A stretch of 64,000 nt of DNA from Rahnella sp. AA (GTDB lineage Bacteria; Pseudomonadota; Gammaproteobacteria; Enterobacterales; Enterobacteriaceae): contig NZ_PITQ01000007.1 of NCBI RefSeq assembly GCF_002834385.1, positions 62,001-126,000 on the forward strand. The letters are read 5' to 3'. Below are positions 20,816-30,507 of the stretch, piece after piece. Positions within the stretch are counted from its first letter, which is position 1. Each line of letters opens with the position of its first letter. Position numbers and translations under genes: made by a program. The notes under the pieces are model-generated. The model did not search any database. It was given only the letters and a program-made list of their open reading frames with translations, and was not told where the DNA came from.

Positions 20816-21079
20816 TTATTGATAGATTTCTGCGGTTGCGTGATAAGCACCATCGTTATGTGCTTCGATCACACGATAAGATTTTGCGCCCTTGCTGTCG
20901 GCTTTATCGGACAACTCCTGGCGAATGTCTGTCGGGACGCCATTGACGCCGCTGACGCTGATAGTGCCCATAGGCTGAAGATTTTCTGCCTGCTGACTAG
21001 AAACCAGTTGTGCGGCAGACGCACCGAAAGAAACAGCAGACAGCAGGCTAAGAGCGGCAATAGTGGTCATGATTTTCAT
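20816..21079 (-). CDS. YdgH/BhsA/McbA-like periplasmic protein, copy 1
   Basis: 87 residues with a signal peptide (cleavage near SFGASA-AQ) and the C-terminal YdgH/BhsA/McbA-like domain (GTISVSGVNGVPTDIRQELS, then AYHATAEIYQ at the end). Relatives such as BhsA, McbA and YjfN affect stress resistance, copper permeability and biofilm formation. The exact role here is unknown. It is a clear paralogue of the gene at 21283-21546, same strand and same length, so it arose by tandem duplication. The start follows AGGAAATTATC. Confidence 0.93.
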   Translation of the reverse strand: MKIMTTIAALSLLSAVSFGASAAQLVSSQQAENLQPMGTISVSGVNGVPTDIRQELSDKADSKGAKSYRVIEAHNDGAYHATAEIYQ

Positions 21080-21240
21080 GATAATTTCCTAATTTCATAG
21101 ACGTTGATGCTAAGAATGAGAGAGCAACGTCGGTTGAGATTTGGATTCATCAGTTCTGGAATATCTGAGTCCGGCAACGCGAAAAGCGTGGGGGAACATT
21201 GATGATGGCAGAGACAAATCCGTCTTGATGCGCTTTGCGC

Positions 21241-21261
21241 GGGCCTGAATCTTTCAGGCCC
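21241..21261. terminator. Hairpin downstream of the second BhsA-like gene
   Basis: GGGCCTGAA / TTCAGGCCC stem with a three-base loop, 21 bases beyond the stop of the gene at 21283. No T-run follows on the minus strand, so it may be a processing or stabilising hairpin rather than a strong terminator. Confidence 0.5.
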
Positions 21262-21282
21262 CTTCGCTTCATTTACCCAGGC

Positions 21283-21546
21283 TTATTGGTAAATTTCTGC
21301 GGTTGCGTGGTAGTTACCTTCTTCACGCACTTCGATGACACGAAATGCTTTAGCCCCTTTGGCATCCGCTTTGTCAGACAATGCCTGACGGATATCAGAA
21401 GGTGCACCGGCTACGCCGCTTACGCTGATCATCCCGCGTGACTGAAGATTTGCAGCCTGATCCTGAGTAACAGGTTGTGCTGCAAAAGCGCCGAATGACA
21501 GAGCCGAGAGAATGCTTAATGTTGCAATTGTAGTTTTAACGTTCAT
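21283..21546 (-). CDS. YdgH/BhsA/McbA-like periplasmic protein, copy 2
   Basis: 87 residues, with signal peptide (SFGAFA-AQ) and the same domain (GMISVSGVAGAPSDIRQALS, ending YHATAEIYQ). The two paralogues differ mostly in the first half of the mature protein and near the domain centre (HNDGA versus REEGN). They are 203 bases apart, enough for separate promoters. Biological role unknown; family members are induced by envelope, acid or oxidative stress. Confidence 0.93.
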   Translation of the reverse strand: MNVKTTIATLSILSALSFGAFAAQPVTQDQAANLQSRGMISVSGVAGAPSDIRQALSDKADAKGAKAFRVIEVREEGNYHATAEIYQ

Positions 21547-22004
21547 TATTTTGACCTCGTCGATTTTATTATGTTTCCAACAACTGGTGCTTCACACCAC
21601 GGAAATGAGTATACATCTAGTCACTCAGAATATTAATAGTTTGCTAATAGTTATTTGGGTGGTTATTTGTGGGCTATGTGTATTTTTTATAACTAAAAAG
21701 AATAAAAATCGTGTTAAAAGTGTTCTTTTTACGTTGATTTTACGTAAAATCAATAAGTTGAGTGAATTTGATGATTTGTGCTTATTTTTGCGATGAATCA
21801 CATCATGGAAATATTTGTGTAATGGAAATGGGCTTTTTGTGAAGACAATTAACAATCACAGTGATGATGAGCAGTGATAAGACCGCAGTAATTTGAATGG
21901 AATGTGGTGTAACGCAGGATATTTATCAGATTTGAGGTCAGGAACGTTGTTCTTCTGACCTCATGCACAGAATGGTGGTTGCAACAGGAAAAAAATATCC
22001 GTTT
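21547..22004. other. AT-rich gap between the BhsA-like pair and argR
   Basis: About 458 bases, strongly AT-rich (especially 21600-21800), with no convincing gene. A GAGGTCAG/CTGACCTC inverted repeat (21935-21942 with 21955-21962) lies 42 bases past the argR stop and could be its transcription end, although no T-run follows. The promoter of the second BhsA-like gene should be near 21550-21600. Confidence 0.5.
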
Positions 22005-22475
22005 CTACAACTCTTGTTCAAACAAACTGAGAATTGCATCGTGTAATTGTCTGACGCTAAAACCGCGGGCAGGGGTGGTGAATATTGTGTCATCACCGGC
22101 AATTGTCCCGAGGATCCCTTCGGATTTTCCCAGAGAATCGAGTAATCGTGCGATCAATTGTGCGGCGCCCGGACTGGTACGGATTACGACCACGGCGTCG
22201 TTATAGTCAATATCCAGAACCAGATTCTTCAGTGGACTGGTCGTTGTCGGCACACCAATTTCAGCGGGCAGGCAATATACCATTTCCATCTTCGCGTTTC
22301 GGGTACGCACGGCACCAAACTTTGTCAGCATCCGTGATACTTTTGACTGATTGATATTTTCGAAACCTTCATCCTGAAGTGCGACAACAATTTCGCCCTG
22401 AGAGCTGAATTTCTCTTCCTTCAACAGTGCCTTGAAGGCTTTGATTAAATCTTCCTGTTTAGCAGGATTACGCAT
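22005..22475 (-). CDS. argR: Arginine repressor ArgR
   Basis: 156 residues, identical in length to E. coli ArgR, starting [18 protein letters not shown]; longer in-frame starts upstream would run through the operator. The N-terminal winged helix ([34 protein letters not shown]) binds ARG boxes. The C-terminal domain ([16 protein letters not shown]) binds L-arginine and forms the hexamer. It represses arginine biosynthesis genes and itself, and acts as an accessory factor in Xer recombination. It is divergent from mdh, as in E. coli. Confidence 0.98.
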   Translation of the reverse strand: MRNPAKQEDLIKAFKALLKEEKFSSQGEIVVALQDEGFENINQSKVSRMLTKFGAVRTRNAKMEMVYCLPAEIGVPTTTSPLKNLVLDIDYNDAVVVIRTSPGAAQLIARLLDSLGKSEGILGTIAGDDTIFTTPARGFSVRQLHDAILSLFEQEL

Positions 22476-22501
22476 ATTGCACCCTGGTCTCTGTATCTTT
22501 G

Positions 22502-22539
22502 TTTCGGTGATTATGCAGATATTTGAATTTTTATGCAAC
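22502..22539. promoter_or_regulatory. Tandem ARG boxes upstream of argR
   Basis: Two 18-base boxes (22502-22519 and 22522-22539) share the TNATGCA right half, the second with TTGAATTTTTATGCA close to the ARG consensus. They are separated by two bases, the spacing I recall for argR itself. A third ARG-like box, with TTAATTATGCA, lies at 22556-22573. They begin 27 bases before the argR start, fitting autorepression. Confidence 0.75.
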
Positions 22540-22875
22540 CTGGTCGCATGCCGTAAATTGTTAATTATGCAACCGGCAAGGTATATCTGTGCACAAGCTA
22601 AAATAAGAAAATAATGAATATGCCAAAATTGTGCATTATCTGTGAGCTGCATTGCACAACCCGCATTAAATCTGATGATCTCGATTCAGCTCTCACATTG
22701 GATTGAATTTAACCATTTATTAACCTGGCATGTTTTGGAGTGCTACTTTTAATAATGTAGCTTTCCGTTAAAAAGCCCTAAAAAACCGGAAATGGTCGCT
22801 TTGGAGATGTTTTTTTACTTTCTAAACGACCAACCTCAGTTTCTGTGCAGGTGAGCGATTGTTTTTAACAGTGTA

Positions 22876-22891
22876 AGTGATTAATGTCACA
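22876..22891. promoter_or_regulatory. CRP site upstream of mdh
   Basis: AGTGA-TTAATG-TCACA matches nine of ten core CRP positions (TGTGA-N6-TCACA). It lies 53 bases before the mdh ATG. Catabolite control of mdh is known in E. coli. Confidence 0.7.
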
Positions 22892-22943
22892 CTCAAAATA
22901 ATTCCACGACACTTATAAGTTAATGATAAAAAAGGAGTATAGG

Positions 22944-23882
22944 ATGAAAGTTGCAGTTCTAGGTGCTGCGGGCGGTATCGGTCAGGCCCTCGCGCTTCTG
23001 CTCAAGACCCAGCTACCTTCCGGTTCCGAACTCTCATTATATGATATCGCGCCAGTTACTCCGGGTGTCGCTGTCGATCTCAGCCATATTCCTACGGCCG
23101 TTAAAATTAAAGGTTTCTGTGGCGAAGATGCAACACCGGCTCTGGTTGGTGCGGATATAGTTCTGATCTCTGCCGGTGTTGCGCGAAAACCAGGCATGGA
23201 TCGTTCTGATCTTTTTAACGTGAATGCGGGGATCGTGCGTAACTTGATCCAGCAGGTCGCTAAAACTTGCCCGGATGCTTGTATCGGGGTTATCACTAAC
23301 CCTGTGAATACTACGGTCGCCATTGCTGCAGAAGTCTTGAAAAATGCCGGTGTATACGACAAAAACAAATTGTTTGGCGTGACAACTCTCGATGCTATCC
23401 GTTCGAACACCTTTGTGGCTGAGCTTAAAGGTAAACATCCAGAAGATATTGAAGTACCGGTCATTGGCGGGCATTCCGGCGTGACTATCTTGCCTCTATT
23501 ATCCCAGATTCCGGATGTTTCTTTCACTGAAAGCGAAATCGCAGCGTTGACTAAGCGTATTCAAAACGCCGGGACAGAGGTTGTTGAAGCTAAAGCGGGT
23601 GGCGGTTCTGCGACTCTTTCTATGGGGCAGGCTGCTGCACGTTTCGGGCTTTCGCTGGTGCGTGCATTACAGGGTGAAAGCCATGTGGTTGAATGTTCCT
23701 ATGTTGAAGGCAAAGGCGACCATGCGAGATTCTTCGCTCAACCCATTTTGCTAGGTAAGAATGGGATCGCAGAACTTATTGATATCGGTAAACTGAGCGC
23801 TTTTGAACAGCAGTCACTGGATGCAATGCTCGACATCCTGCGTAAGGATATCGAGTTGGGTGAACAGTTTATCAATAACTGA
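22944..23882 (+). CDS. mdh: Malate dehydrogenase
   Basis: 312 residues, the E. coli length. ATG 22944 follows AAGGAGTATAGG; an in-frame ATG at 22923 is not needed. NAD-dependent oxidation of malate to oxaloacetate in the TCA cycle. The NAD fold starts [17 protein letters not shown]. The substrate arginines lie in [14 protein letters not shown], and the catalytic histidine in [12 protein letters not shown], with NPVNTTV between them. Single gene with its own terminator. Confidence 0.98.
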   Translation: MKVAVLGAAGGIGQALALLLKTQLPSGSELSLYDIAPVTPGVAVDLSHIPTAVKIKGFCGEDATPALVGADIVLISAGVARKPGMDRSDLFNVNAGIVRNLIQQVAKTCPDACIGVITNPVNTTVAIAAEVLKNAGVYDKNKLFGVTTLDAIRSNTFVAELKGKHPEDIEVPVIGGHSGVTILPLLSQIPDVSFTESEIAALTKRIQNAGTEVVEAKAGGGSATLSMGQAAARFGLSLVRALQGESHVVECSYVEGKGDHARFFAQPILLGKNGIAELIDIGKLSAFEQQSLDAMLDILRKDIELGEQFINN

Positions 23883-23892
23883 TCTTTTTATT

Positions 23893-23920
23893 AAAAACCG
23901 CCGATTTTCGGCGGTTTTTT
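23893..23920. terminator. Bidirectional terminator between mdh and sfsB
   Basis: AAAAACCGCCGA-TTT-TCGGCGGTTTTT hairpin with T6, 10 bases after the mdh stop and 10 bases after the convergent sfsB stop. Confidence 0.93.
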
Positions 23921-23929
23921 GCTTTCTGT

Positions 23930-24208
23930 TCATTGCGAGTTGCGGCTCTCATTAGGCAGGCGACAGTGGCGCTCAATGGCTTGCAATGTTTTGGCATCAA
24001 AGTACCGGCTTGGCCAGATCAGTGAAGGATGGATACCCAGAGCATTGGCGATGAGCAATTCTCCTTTCGGCCACGGCCTTGACAGAGCATTCGAAAGCGT
24101 TGACGAGCTTAGTCCGGCAGAACGCGATACTGCCGCAAGCGTTGTCCCCTTTTTTCTCAGTGCTGCGATGATATCCGCCTGATGCCAGTCTTCTTTCCTT
24201 GTCGTCAT
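23930..24208 (-). CDS. sfsB: Ner-like DNA-binding regulator SfsB (Nlp)
   Basis: 92 residues, the E. coli SfsB/Nlp length. It is a winged-helix protein of the Ner family found in Mu-like phages, shown by DWHQADIIAALRKKGTTLAAVSR, GLSSSTLSNALSRPWPKGE and the signature IHPSLIWPSRY. In E. coli it stimulates mal-gene expression in certain crp mutants and lies next to ispB/murA. Here it lies near ispB too, separated by a long AT-rich gap. A perfect palindrome 14 bases before the start could be its own operator. Confidence 0.92.
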   Translation of the reverse strand: MTTRKEDWHQADIIAALRKKGTTLAAVSRSAGLSSSTLSNALSRPWPKGELLIANALGIHPSLIWPSRYFDAKTLQAIERHCRLPNESRNSQ

Positions 24209-24221
24209 AACAGCTTCCTTA

Positions 24222-24237
24222 TTTAAATAGATTTAAA
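24222..24237. promoter_or_regulatory. Palindrome TTTAAAT-AG-ATTTAAA before sfsB
   Basis: A perfect 7-2-7 inverted repeat 14 bases upstream of the sfsB start, at the position of a repressor site. Its right half continues as TTTAAACAAAC, echoed by TTTAGACAAAC at 24345. The binding protein is unknown; SfsB itself is a candidate. Confidence 0.45.
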
Positions 24238-24869
24238 CAAACTATCATTCTTAAATATATATCCGTCTTTTTATTTTTTACGCCTCATAAGTGTTTCCGA
24301 AAAACCTTTATTTTTCTGGTTTAGAAAATACAATTAAATTCTGGTTTAGACAAACAAGTAAATTCCTTTTGCTTTTTGTTATTTTTGCCATTTCAGAACA
24401 CTTTTTTTGAATGTAATTAAAGTGAATGCGTTATTGATATGTTGTTTTTTTGAGCGCAGTCATTGGGGTAAGTTATTTATTCGCGAAAAGAAACGCATAA
24501 ATTCAATGTGTTGGTATGCTTGTTTTCGATGCTAAATGCTTTTTCACTCGCTACAGCATTGTTTTTCAATAATATTGTTTTTTTTGCCGCGTTGTTTTTT
24601 ATCGCCTTAGCGTGCCTTTCCGAAAAATGGATTTTAATGAAATTATACAGGTGTTGATAAAGATAATTCATGGAAGCATTTAAAGTCATCAGTGGACTCG
24701 TTTCGAAAAATTTAATATCTTCTTTCTGTTAATAGACGTTTTTATAAATGACTCATGTTAGTGATGTTTTTTAAATAAACATTCACTGGTCAGGAGAAAC
24801 CAGAAATTTAACTCATGGATATAACAATAGTTTTTCTTATTAGTTTATTTAAGAAAGATAAGGGACGTT
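24238..24869. other. AT-rich gene-free stretch between sfsB and the Mu-type HTH gene
   Basis: About 630 bases, much richer in A and T than the flanking genes, with many T-runs. A short open frame on the minus strand (24477-24689) has no recognisable features or ribosome site. A 12-base direct repeat (24314-24350) is the only ordered element. The composition suggests a curved, H-NS-bound or horizontally acquired segment. Confidence 0.6.
24314..24350. repeat. Direct repeat TTCTGGTTTAGA x2
   Basis: Two exact 12-base copies start at 24314 and 24339, 25 bases apart. Each continues into an A-rich tail (AAAA / CAAAC). They may be tandem regulatory half-sites. Confidence 0.7.
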
Positions 24870-25229
24870 ATGAAAAAAGAGTGGTTTGCCGCAAAGGAAC
24901 TGACCGGAAAAGAAGGCCTTCCCACATCGACACAGGGTGTACACGGTATGGCTCGGCGGTTGTGCTGGGTTAAGCGTCGCAGACGGGGCGTACAGGGGCG
25001 GGCAGTGGAATATCATATCGACAGTTTGCCCGGAAAAGTGGTCGCTGGCCTGACGATGAATGAGCAGTCTGCGGAATATGTATATGCATCACATCAGGAT
25101 CCTCTGGCGATCTGGATCGAAAGTTATAAACAAATGAAAGAGCCAGAACGGGAAACGATGATCTCATTTATCTTGCGCGAAGGTGTCGCCGAGCTGTTAA
25201 ACAGATTGCGTAAAACTGACGAGCCGTAA
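24870..25229 (+). CDS. Mu-type helix-turn-helix DNA-binding protein (YfeC-like)
   Basis: 119 residues. The N-terminus (KEWFAAKELTGKEGLPTSTQGVHGMARRLCW, about 1-60) is a Mu-type HTH domain like those of Mu repressor and the MuA N-terminus, with a basic wing (KRRRRGVQGRAVEYHI). The C-terminus ends MISFILREGVAELLNRL, similar to the E. coli YfeC tail. A good ribosome site (AAGGGACG) precedes the ATG. Probably a small transcriptional regulator; the target is unknown. It is convergent with ispB, with a 12-base perfect hairpin between. Confidence 0.8.
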   Translation: MKKEWFAAKELTGKEGLPTSTQGVHGMARRLCWVKRRRRGVQGRAVEYHIDSLPGKVVAGLTMNEQSAEYVYASHQDPLAIWIESYKQMKEPERETMISFILREGVAELLNRLRKTDEP

Positions 25230-25241
25230 GATTTAAAGCAT

Positions 25242-25277
25242 CTGTCGTACCTGGTTATGTTATGCACAGGTACGACA
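25242..25277. terminator. Hairpin between the HTH gene and ispB
   Basis: A perfect 12-base stem, CTGTCGTACCTG with CAGGTACGACAG, and a 12-base loop in the 56-base gap between convergent genes. No T-run on either side, so it may act as a transcript-end barrier. Confidence 0.65.
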
Positions 25278-25285
25278 GTGAAGCA

Positions 25286-26257
25286 TCAGAAATCGCGTTT
25301 TACAGCCAGGTGCGCCAGACCTTCAAGTGCCAGACGGTATTCCGATTCCGGAAGCACCTGAAGTGCCTGGATCGCTTTATCCGCTTCTTCTTCGGCACGC
25401 AGGCGCGTATACGCCAGTGAGCCCCATTGATGCATCGCTGACAGTACCGGCTCGAGTAAATGGCGCCCGTTGCCCTCTTCAATTGCTTTGCGAATCATGG
25501 CAGTTTGTTCCGCATTGCCATGCTGCATTGCATGCAGAAGTGGCAAAGTCGGTTTCCCTTCGTCAAGGTCATCACCGGTATTTTTGCCCAGAGTTTCGCC
25601 ATCAGCGTCATAATCCAGCAAATCATCGATCAGTTGAAACGCCGTGCCCAGATAACGCCCATAATCCTGCAGGGCCGTTATTTGCTCGCTGTTTCCGCCA
25701 GCGAGCATCGCTGAGGATTGCGCTGCCGCTTCAAACAGGCGCGCTGTTTTGCTGTAGATCACCTGCATATAACTTTCTTCGGTAATGTCAGGATCGTTGC
25801 AGTTTATCAGTTGCTGTACTTCGCCTTCGGCAATGACATTCACCGCTTTTGCCATCAGCGCCAGAACGGGCAGCGATTCCAGATCTGTCATCATTTGAAA
25901 TGCGCGGGTGTAGATAAAATCACCGACCAGCACACTGGCCGCGTTGCCAAATGCAGCGTTAGCTGTTGCTTTTCCACGACGCATGTCAGATTCATCGACA
26001 ACGTCATCATGCAACAAAGTGGCGGTATGGATAAATTCAATCAGAGCGGCAACTTTTATGTGTTTGCCCCCCTCGTAGGATAGTGCTTTGGCTGCCAGTA
26101 CTGCTATCATCGGGCGAATACGTTTGCCGCCGCCACTGATGATGTAATATCCCAGTTGATTAATGAGTGAAACCTCTGAATTCAACTGCTCAAGGATGGA
26201 TGCGTTGACTGCAGCCATGTCGTCCTGGGTAAGATCAATAATCTGTTCTAGGTTCAT
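25286..26257 (-). CDS. ispB: Octaprenyl diphosphate synthase
   Basis: 323 residues, the E. coli length. Trans-prenyltransferase that builds the side chain of ubiquinone and menaquinone. The first aspartate-rich motif is LLHDDVVDESDMRRG (about residues 81-95) and the second is LIDDLLDYDAD (about 207-217). GGGKRIRP and KTARLFEA are also seen. Essential in E. coli. It is divergent from rplU-rpmA. Confidence 0.98.
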   Translation of the reverse strand: MNLEQIIDLTQDDMAAVNASILEQLNSEVSLINQLGYYIISGGGKRIRPMIAVLAAKALSYEGGKHIKVAALIEFIHTATLLHDDVVDESDMRRGKATANAAFGNAASVLVGDFIYTRAFQMMTDLESLPVLALMAKAVNVIAEGEVQQLINCNDPDITEESYMQVIYSKTARLFEAAAQSSAMLAGGNSEQITALQDYGRYLGTAFQLIDDLLDYDADGETLGKNTGDDLDEGKPTLPLLHAMQHGNAEQTAMIRKAIEEGNGRHLLEPVLSAMHQWGSLAYTRLRAEEEADKAIQALQVLPESEYRLALEGLAHLAVKRDF

Positions 26258-26516
26258 TGTGTTTTTTCGGCTGTTGTTCTCTTCACCGCAATGAGGTCTG
26301 GCTCACATTGGCACATGGCGCTAACTGTAATGGGGATTGTACTTGAAAAACAGTGTAGATAAATGATAACGAAAGAACTGCGCTTTTTTTCTTCTTTTGT
26401 GGTCATTGTGCTCTTGTCTTATGCTGATTTTTTGCGTAGAATTCGCGCCCTATTGTGAATATTTATAGCGCCCTCTGGACTATACAAAGTTGAGTGCGCG
26501 GAAAGCGGAGTTTTAT

Positions 26517-26828
26517 ATGTACGCGGTTTTCCAAAGTGGTGGTAAACAACACCGTGTCAGCGAAGGGCAGACTATTCGCCTGGAGAAGCTGGACGTTGCA
26601 ACTGGCGAAGCTATCGAGTTCGATCAGGTTCTGATGATTGCAAACGGTGAAGAAATCAACATCGGCCTGCCATTAGTTGCTGGCGGTGTAATCAAAGCTG
26701 AAGTCGTTGCTCACGGTCGTGGCGAAAAGGTCAAAATCGTTAAGTTTCGTCGTCGTAAACACTATCGTAAGCAGCAGGGCCACCGTCAGTGGTTCACTGA
26801 CGTTAAAATCACCGGCATCAGCGCTTAA
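26517..26828 (+). CDS. rplU: 50S ribosomal protein L21
   Basis: 103 residues starting [18 protein letters not shown], the family start; GCGGAG precedes ATG 26517, so a longer frame upstream is ignored. C-terminal [16 protein letters not shown] contacts 23S rRNA. First gene of rplU-rpmA, with codon use typical of strongly expressed genes. Confidence 0.98.
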   Translation: MYAVFQSGGKQHRVSEGQTIRLEKLDVATGEAIEFDQVLMIANGEEINIGLPLVAGGVIKAEVVAHGRGEKVKIVKFRRRKHYRKQQGHRQWFTDVKITGISA

Positions 26829-26834
26829 GATTAG

Positions 26835-27104
<270 letters not shown>

Positions 27105-27131
27105 GTTTTTCGCGTCTTAGTAAATAGATGT

Positions 27132-27160
27132 AAGCCCCGCAATTCGTTGCGGGGCTTTTT
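27132..27160 (+). terminator. rpmA terminator
   Basis: AAGCCCCGCAA-TTCG-TTGCGGGGCTT hairpin followed by T residues, 27 bases after rpmA. Confidence 0.93.
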
Positions 27161-27189
27161 ACATTCTGGTTAGCCCATTCTGGCGGGAT

Positions 27190-28146
27190 ATGGACACGAG
27201 ATCACAGGCATCTGTTGGTATTCTGTTAGCACTGATTACTGCCATGAGTTGGGGGTCTTTACCCATCGCCATGAAGCAGGTTCTGGTGGTAATGGATCCC
27301 TTTACTGTGGTTTGGTATCGGTTTTCTCTGGCTGCAATTGTTTTAGGCTGCATTCTTGCTATTAAGCGCAGATTACCGCCCACCACAATTTTTAGTCGCC
27401 CACGCTGGCTGGTTTTAGTGCTAATCGCCACGTGTGGATTGCTGGGGAACTTTGTCCTTTTTAGTTCTTCACTGCAATTCCTTAGTCCGACGGCCTCGCA
27501 GGTTATTGGCCAGCTTTCGCCGGTCGGTATGATGTTTGCGAGTGTGATCATCCTGAAAGAAAGGATGCGCATTACCCAGATCATCGGCGCCAGTATGCTA
27601 ATTTTCGGGTTGATATTGTTTTTTAATACCAGCCTGATTGAAATCTTTACCCGCCTGACAGATTACACCTTAGGGGTGATATTTGGCGTCGGAGCAGCAA
27701 CAGTTTGGGTGATATACGGTGTGGCGCAAAAGGTTCTGTTGCGCCAACTGGCTTCACCGCAAATCTTATTTTTGCTGTACACTTTATGTTCTATCGCATT
27801 GCTCCCGCTGGCCAGCCCGGCGGTGCTTTCACAGCTCAGCGGCTGGCAGTTTGCCTGTTTGTTGTTTTGCGGCGCGAATACCTTAGTAGGATATGGCGCC
27901 TTAGCGGAAGCGATGGCGAGATGGCAGGCTGCTCAGGTCAGCGCAATTGTGACGCTGACTCCGCTGTTTACCCTGCTATTTTCAGATTTACTGGCACTTG
28001 CCTGGCCTGACTTTTTTGCTGCACCCGTGCTCAATTTTATTGGTTATATCGGGGCAATTGCGGTAGTGGCGGGGGCAATGTTTTCCGCAGTTGGCCATCG
28101 CTGGTGGCCGCGTCGGACAGAGCAAAACCTGGTAGCTAAACACTAG
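27190..28146 (+). CDS. yhbE: EamA/DMT-family inner-membrane transporter YhbE
   Basis: 318 residues with ten hydrophobic segments and two EamA repeats, as in the drug/metabolite transporter superfamily. Conserved stretches GSLPIAMKQVL, SPTASQVIGQLSPVGMM and EAMARWQAAQVSAIVTLTPLFT match E. coli YhbE, which sits at the same place between rpmA and obgE. Substrate unknown. The ATG at 27190 lacks a strong ribosome site (GGCGGGAT). Confidence 0.93.
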   Translation: MDTRSQASVGILLALITAMSWGSLPIAMKQVLVVMDPFTVVWYRFSLAAIVLGCILAIKRRLPPTTIFSRPRWLVLVLIATCGLLGNFVLFSSSLQFLSPTASQVIGQLSPVGMMFASVIILKERMRITQIIGASMLIFGLILFFNTSLIEIFTRLTDYTLGVIFGVGAATVWVIYGVAQKVLLRQLASPQILFLLYTLCSIALLPLASPAVLSQLSGWQFACLLFCGANTLVGYGALAEAMARWQAAQVSAIVTLTPLFTLLFSDLLALAWPDFFAAPVLNFIGYIGAIAVVAGAMFSAVGHRWWPRRTEQNLVAKH

Positions 28147-28161
28147 CTGCCCGGCGAATGA

Positions 28162-29352
<1,191 letters not shown>

Positions 29353-29379
29353 TCCCGTAGGTTAACGTCCCATGAGTAG

Positions 29380-29406
29380 AAAAGGCTGCCTTGTGCAGCC
29401 TTTTTA
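29380..29406. terminator. Bidirectional terminator between obgE and pmrB
   Basis: AAAAGGCTGC-CTTGT-GCAGCCTTTT hairpin with T-run on the plus strand and A-run on the left, between convergent genes. Confidence 0.9.
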
Positions 29407-29412
29407 ATGGTT

Positions 29413-30507
29413 TTAATACGCTTCTGGCGAATGTGCCAGCGAGCTTTGTAATGCAACATCGGGTAACCAGCATTGCGCGCTAAGCCCGCCTTTAGCCGTT
29501 GTACGGTTGCGTAACGTGAGTGTCCCGTTGTGAAGGTGTACAATCCTGACTACAATATTCAATCCAAGTCCGCTGCCACCATAGCGTTGATCAATCCGCT
29601 TGAAAGCTTGTGTCAGCTCGCTGGCTTTCGTCTCATCAATACCCGGGCCTTCGTCTTCTACCTGCACCAGAAAGCCATTCTCGTACGGTTCAATTGTGAG
29701 CGTGATTTCGCTTTTTTCCGGGCCGTAGCGGTAGGCATTTTCGACCAGATTACGCACCATGAGTCGCAAAAGTACGGCGTCACCCTGAATTTGCCCGCGG
29801 TGCGGCAAATGCACATTCAGTTTCTGCTGACGTTCGCTAAGCATCTCGCACAGTTCTTCTCTGAGTGGTTCGACAACATTGCTTATCAGGTCGACATGCT
29901 GATACTCGCCTTTTGCAAAATTCTGCCCGGCGCGGGAAAGCATCAGTAATTGCTCAATCGTGTGCATTAATAGATCGATTCGGTTGATGAGCGTATCGCT
30001 GCCTGTAACTCCATTTTTTTGCATGATCTCAAGATGCAGGCGGACTCCTGCCAGCGGCGTGCGCAACTCATGGGCTGCATCAGCAGTGAATAGTCGTTCC
30101 TGCTGAATGGTACTGGAGAGGCGTGAGAATAGCTGGTTGAGGGCATTGGTGACTGCAACAATTTCCCTGATTTCACTGTTCAGAGGCAGAGGGGAAAGAT
30201 TGTCTGCAGAACGGGTTTCCAGCCGTTTCTGTAGCTGGTTCAGGGGACGGATAATCCAGCTAATGGCCCAGAAAGACAGCACCAGAGTGATGCTCATCAT
30301 CAGTAATGAAGGGGCAATCAGCGACGCGATGGCTTCTGCAATTTCTTTTTCAACTTGCGCGTTACGCACTTTAGCGGAGAGCGTGTCGTTGACCAGCAGA
30401 TTAATCTGCTCCTGGCTCTCATGCCAGAGCCAGAAAATACTGGTGAGTTGTGTGACGAACAAAATCAGTGCCAACATGACCAGCAGGCGACGGCGCATAC
30501 TGGTCAT
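29413..30507 (-). CDS. pmrB: PmrB/BasS-type sensor histidine kinase
   Basis: 364 residues. Two membrane helices (about 8-27 and 64-86) flank a very short periplasmic loop of some 37 residues. That loop holds two ExxE motifs (E30-E33, E55-E58), the type used by PmrB to sense ferric iron. HAMP-like linker; phospho-acceptor His146 in FTADAAHELRTPLAG; ATPase boxes NLVENAYRYGP, DEGPGID and GGSGLGLNIV. It phosphorylates the response regulator encoded just upstream, with a 4-base overlap. In relatives this system controls lipid A modification and polymyxin resistance. Confidence 0.9.
   Translation of the reverse strand: MTSMRRRLLVMLALILFVTQLTSIFWLWHESQEQINLLVNDTLSAKVRNAQVEKEIAEAIASLIAPSLLMMSITLVLSFWAISWIIRPLNQLQKRLETRSADNLSPLPLNSEIREIVAVTNALNQLFSRLSSTIQQERLFTADAAHELRTPLAGVRLHLEIMQKNGVTGSDTLINRIDLLMHTIEQLLMLSRAGQNFAKGEYQHVDLISNVVEPLREELCEMLSERQQKLNVHLPHRGQIQGDAVLLRLMVRNLVENAYRYGPEKSEITLTIEPYENGFLVQVEDEGPGIDETKASELTQAFKRIDQRYGGSGLGLNIVVRIVHLHNGTLTLRNRTTAKGGLSAQCWLPDVALQSSLAHSPEAY

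Larger units (their letters stand above)
22476..22943. other. argR-mdh divergent regulatory region
   Basis: About 468 bases carrying the ARG boxes of argR and a CRP site before mdh (both listed separately). Between them (22600-22860) I see only AT-rich sequence with no gene. Confidence 0.7.

Noticed and set aside
20559-20822. 87-codon plus-strand frame after mpl
   Set aside because: It runs through several hairpins and a terminator and has no family resemblance; the region looks like RNA structure rather than coding.
21512-21796. 94-codon hydrophobic frame opposite the start of the second BhsA-like gene
   Set aside because: It begins inside the signal peptide of the opposite gene; its hydrophobicity comes from reading T-rich DNA. 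No ribosome site.
24477-24689. 70-codon frame in the AT-rich gap
   Set aside because: No ribosome site, no recognisable domain, lysine/asparagine-rich translation expected from AT-rich DNA.
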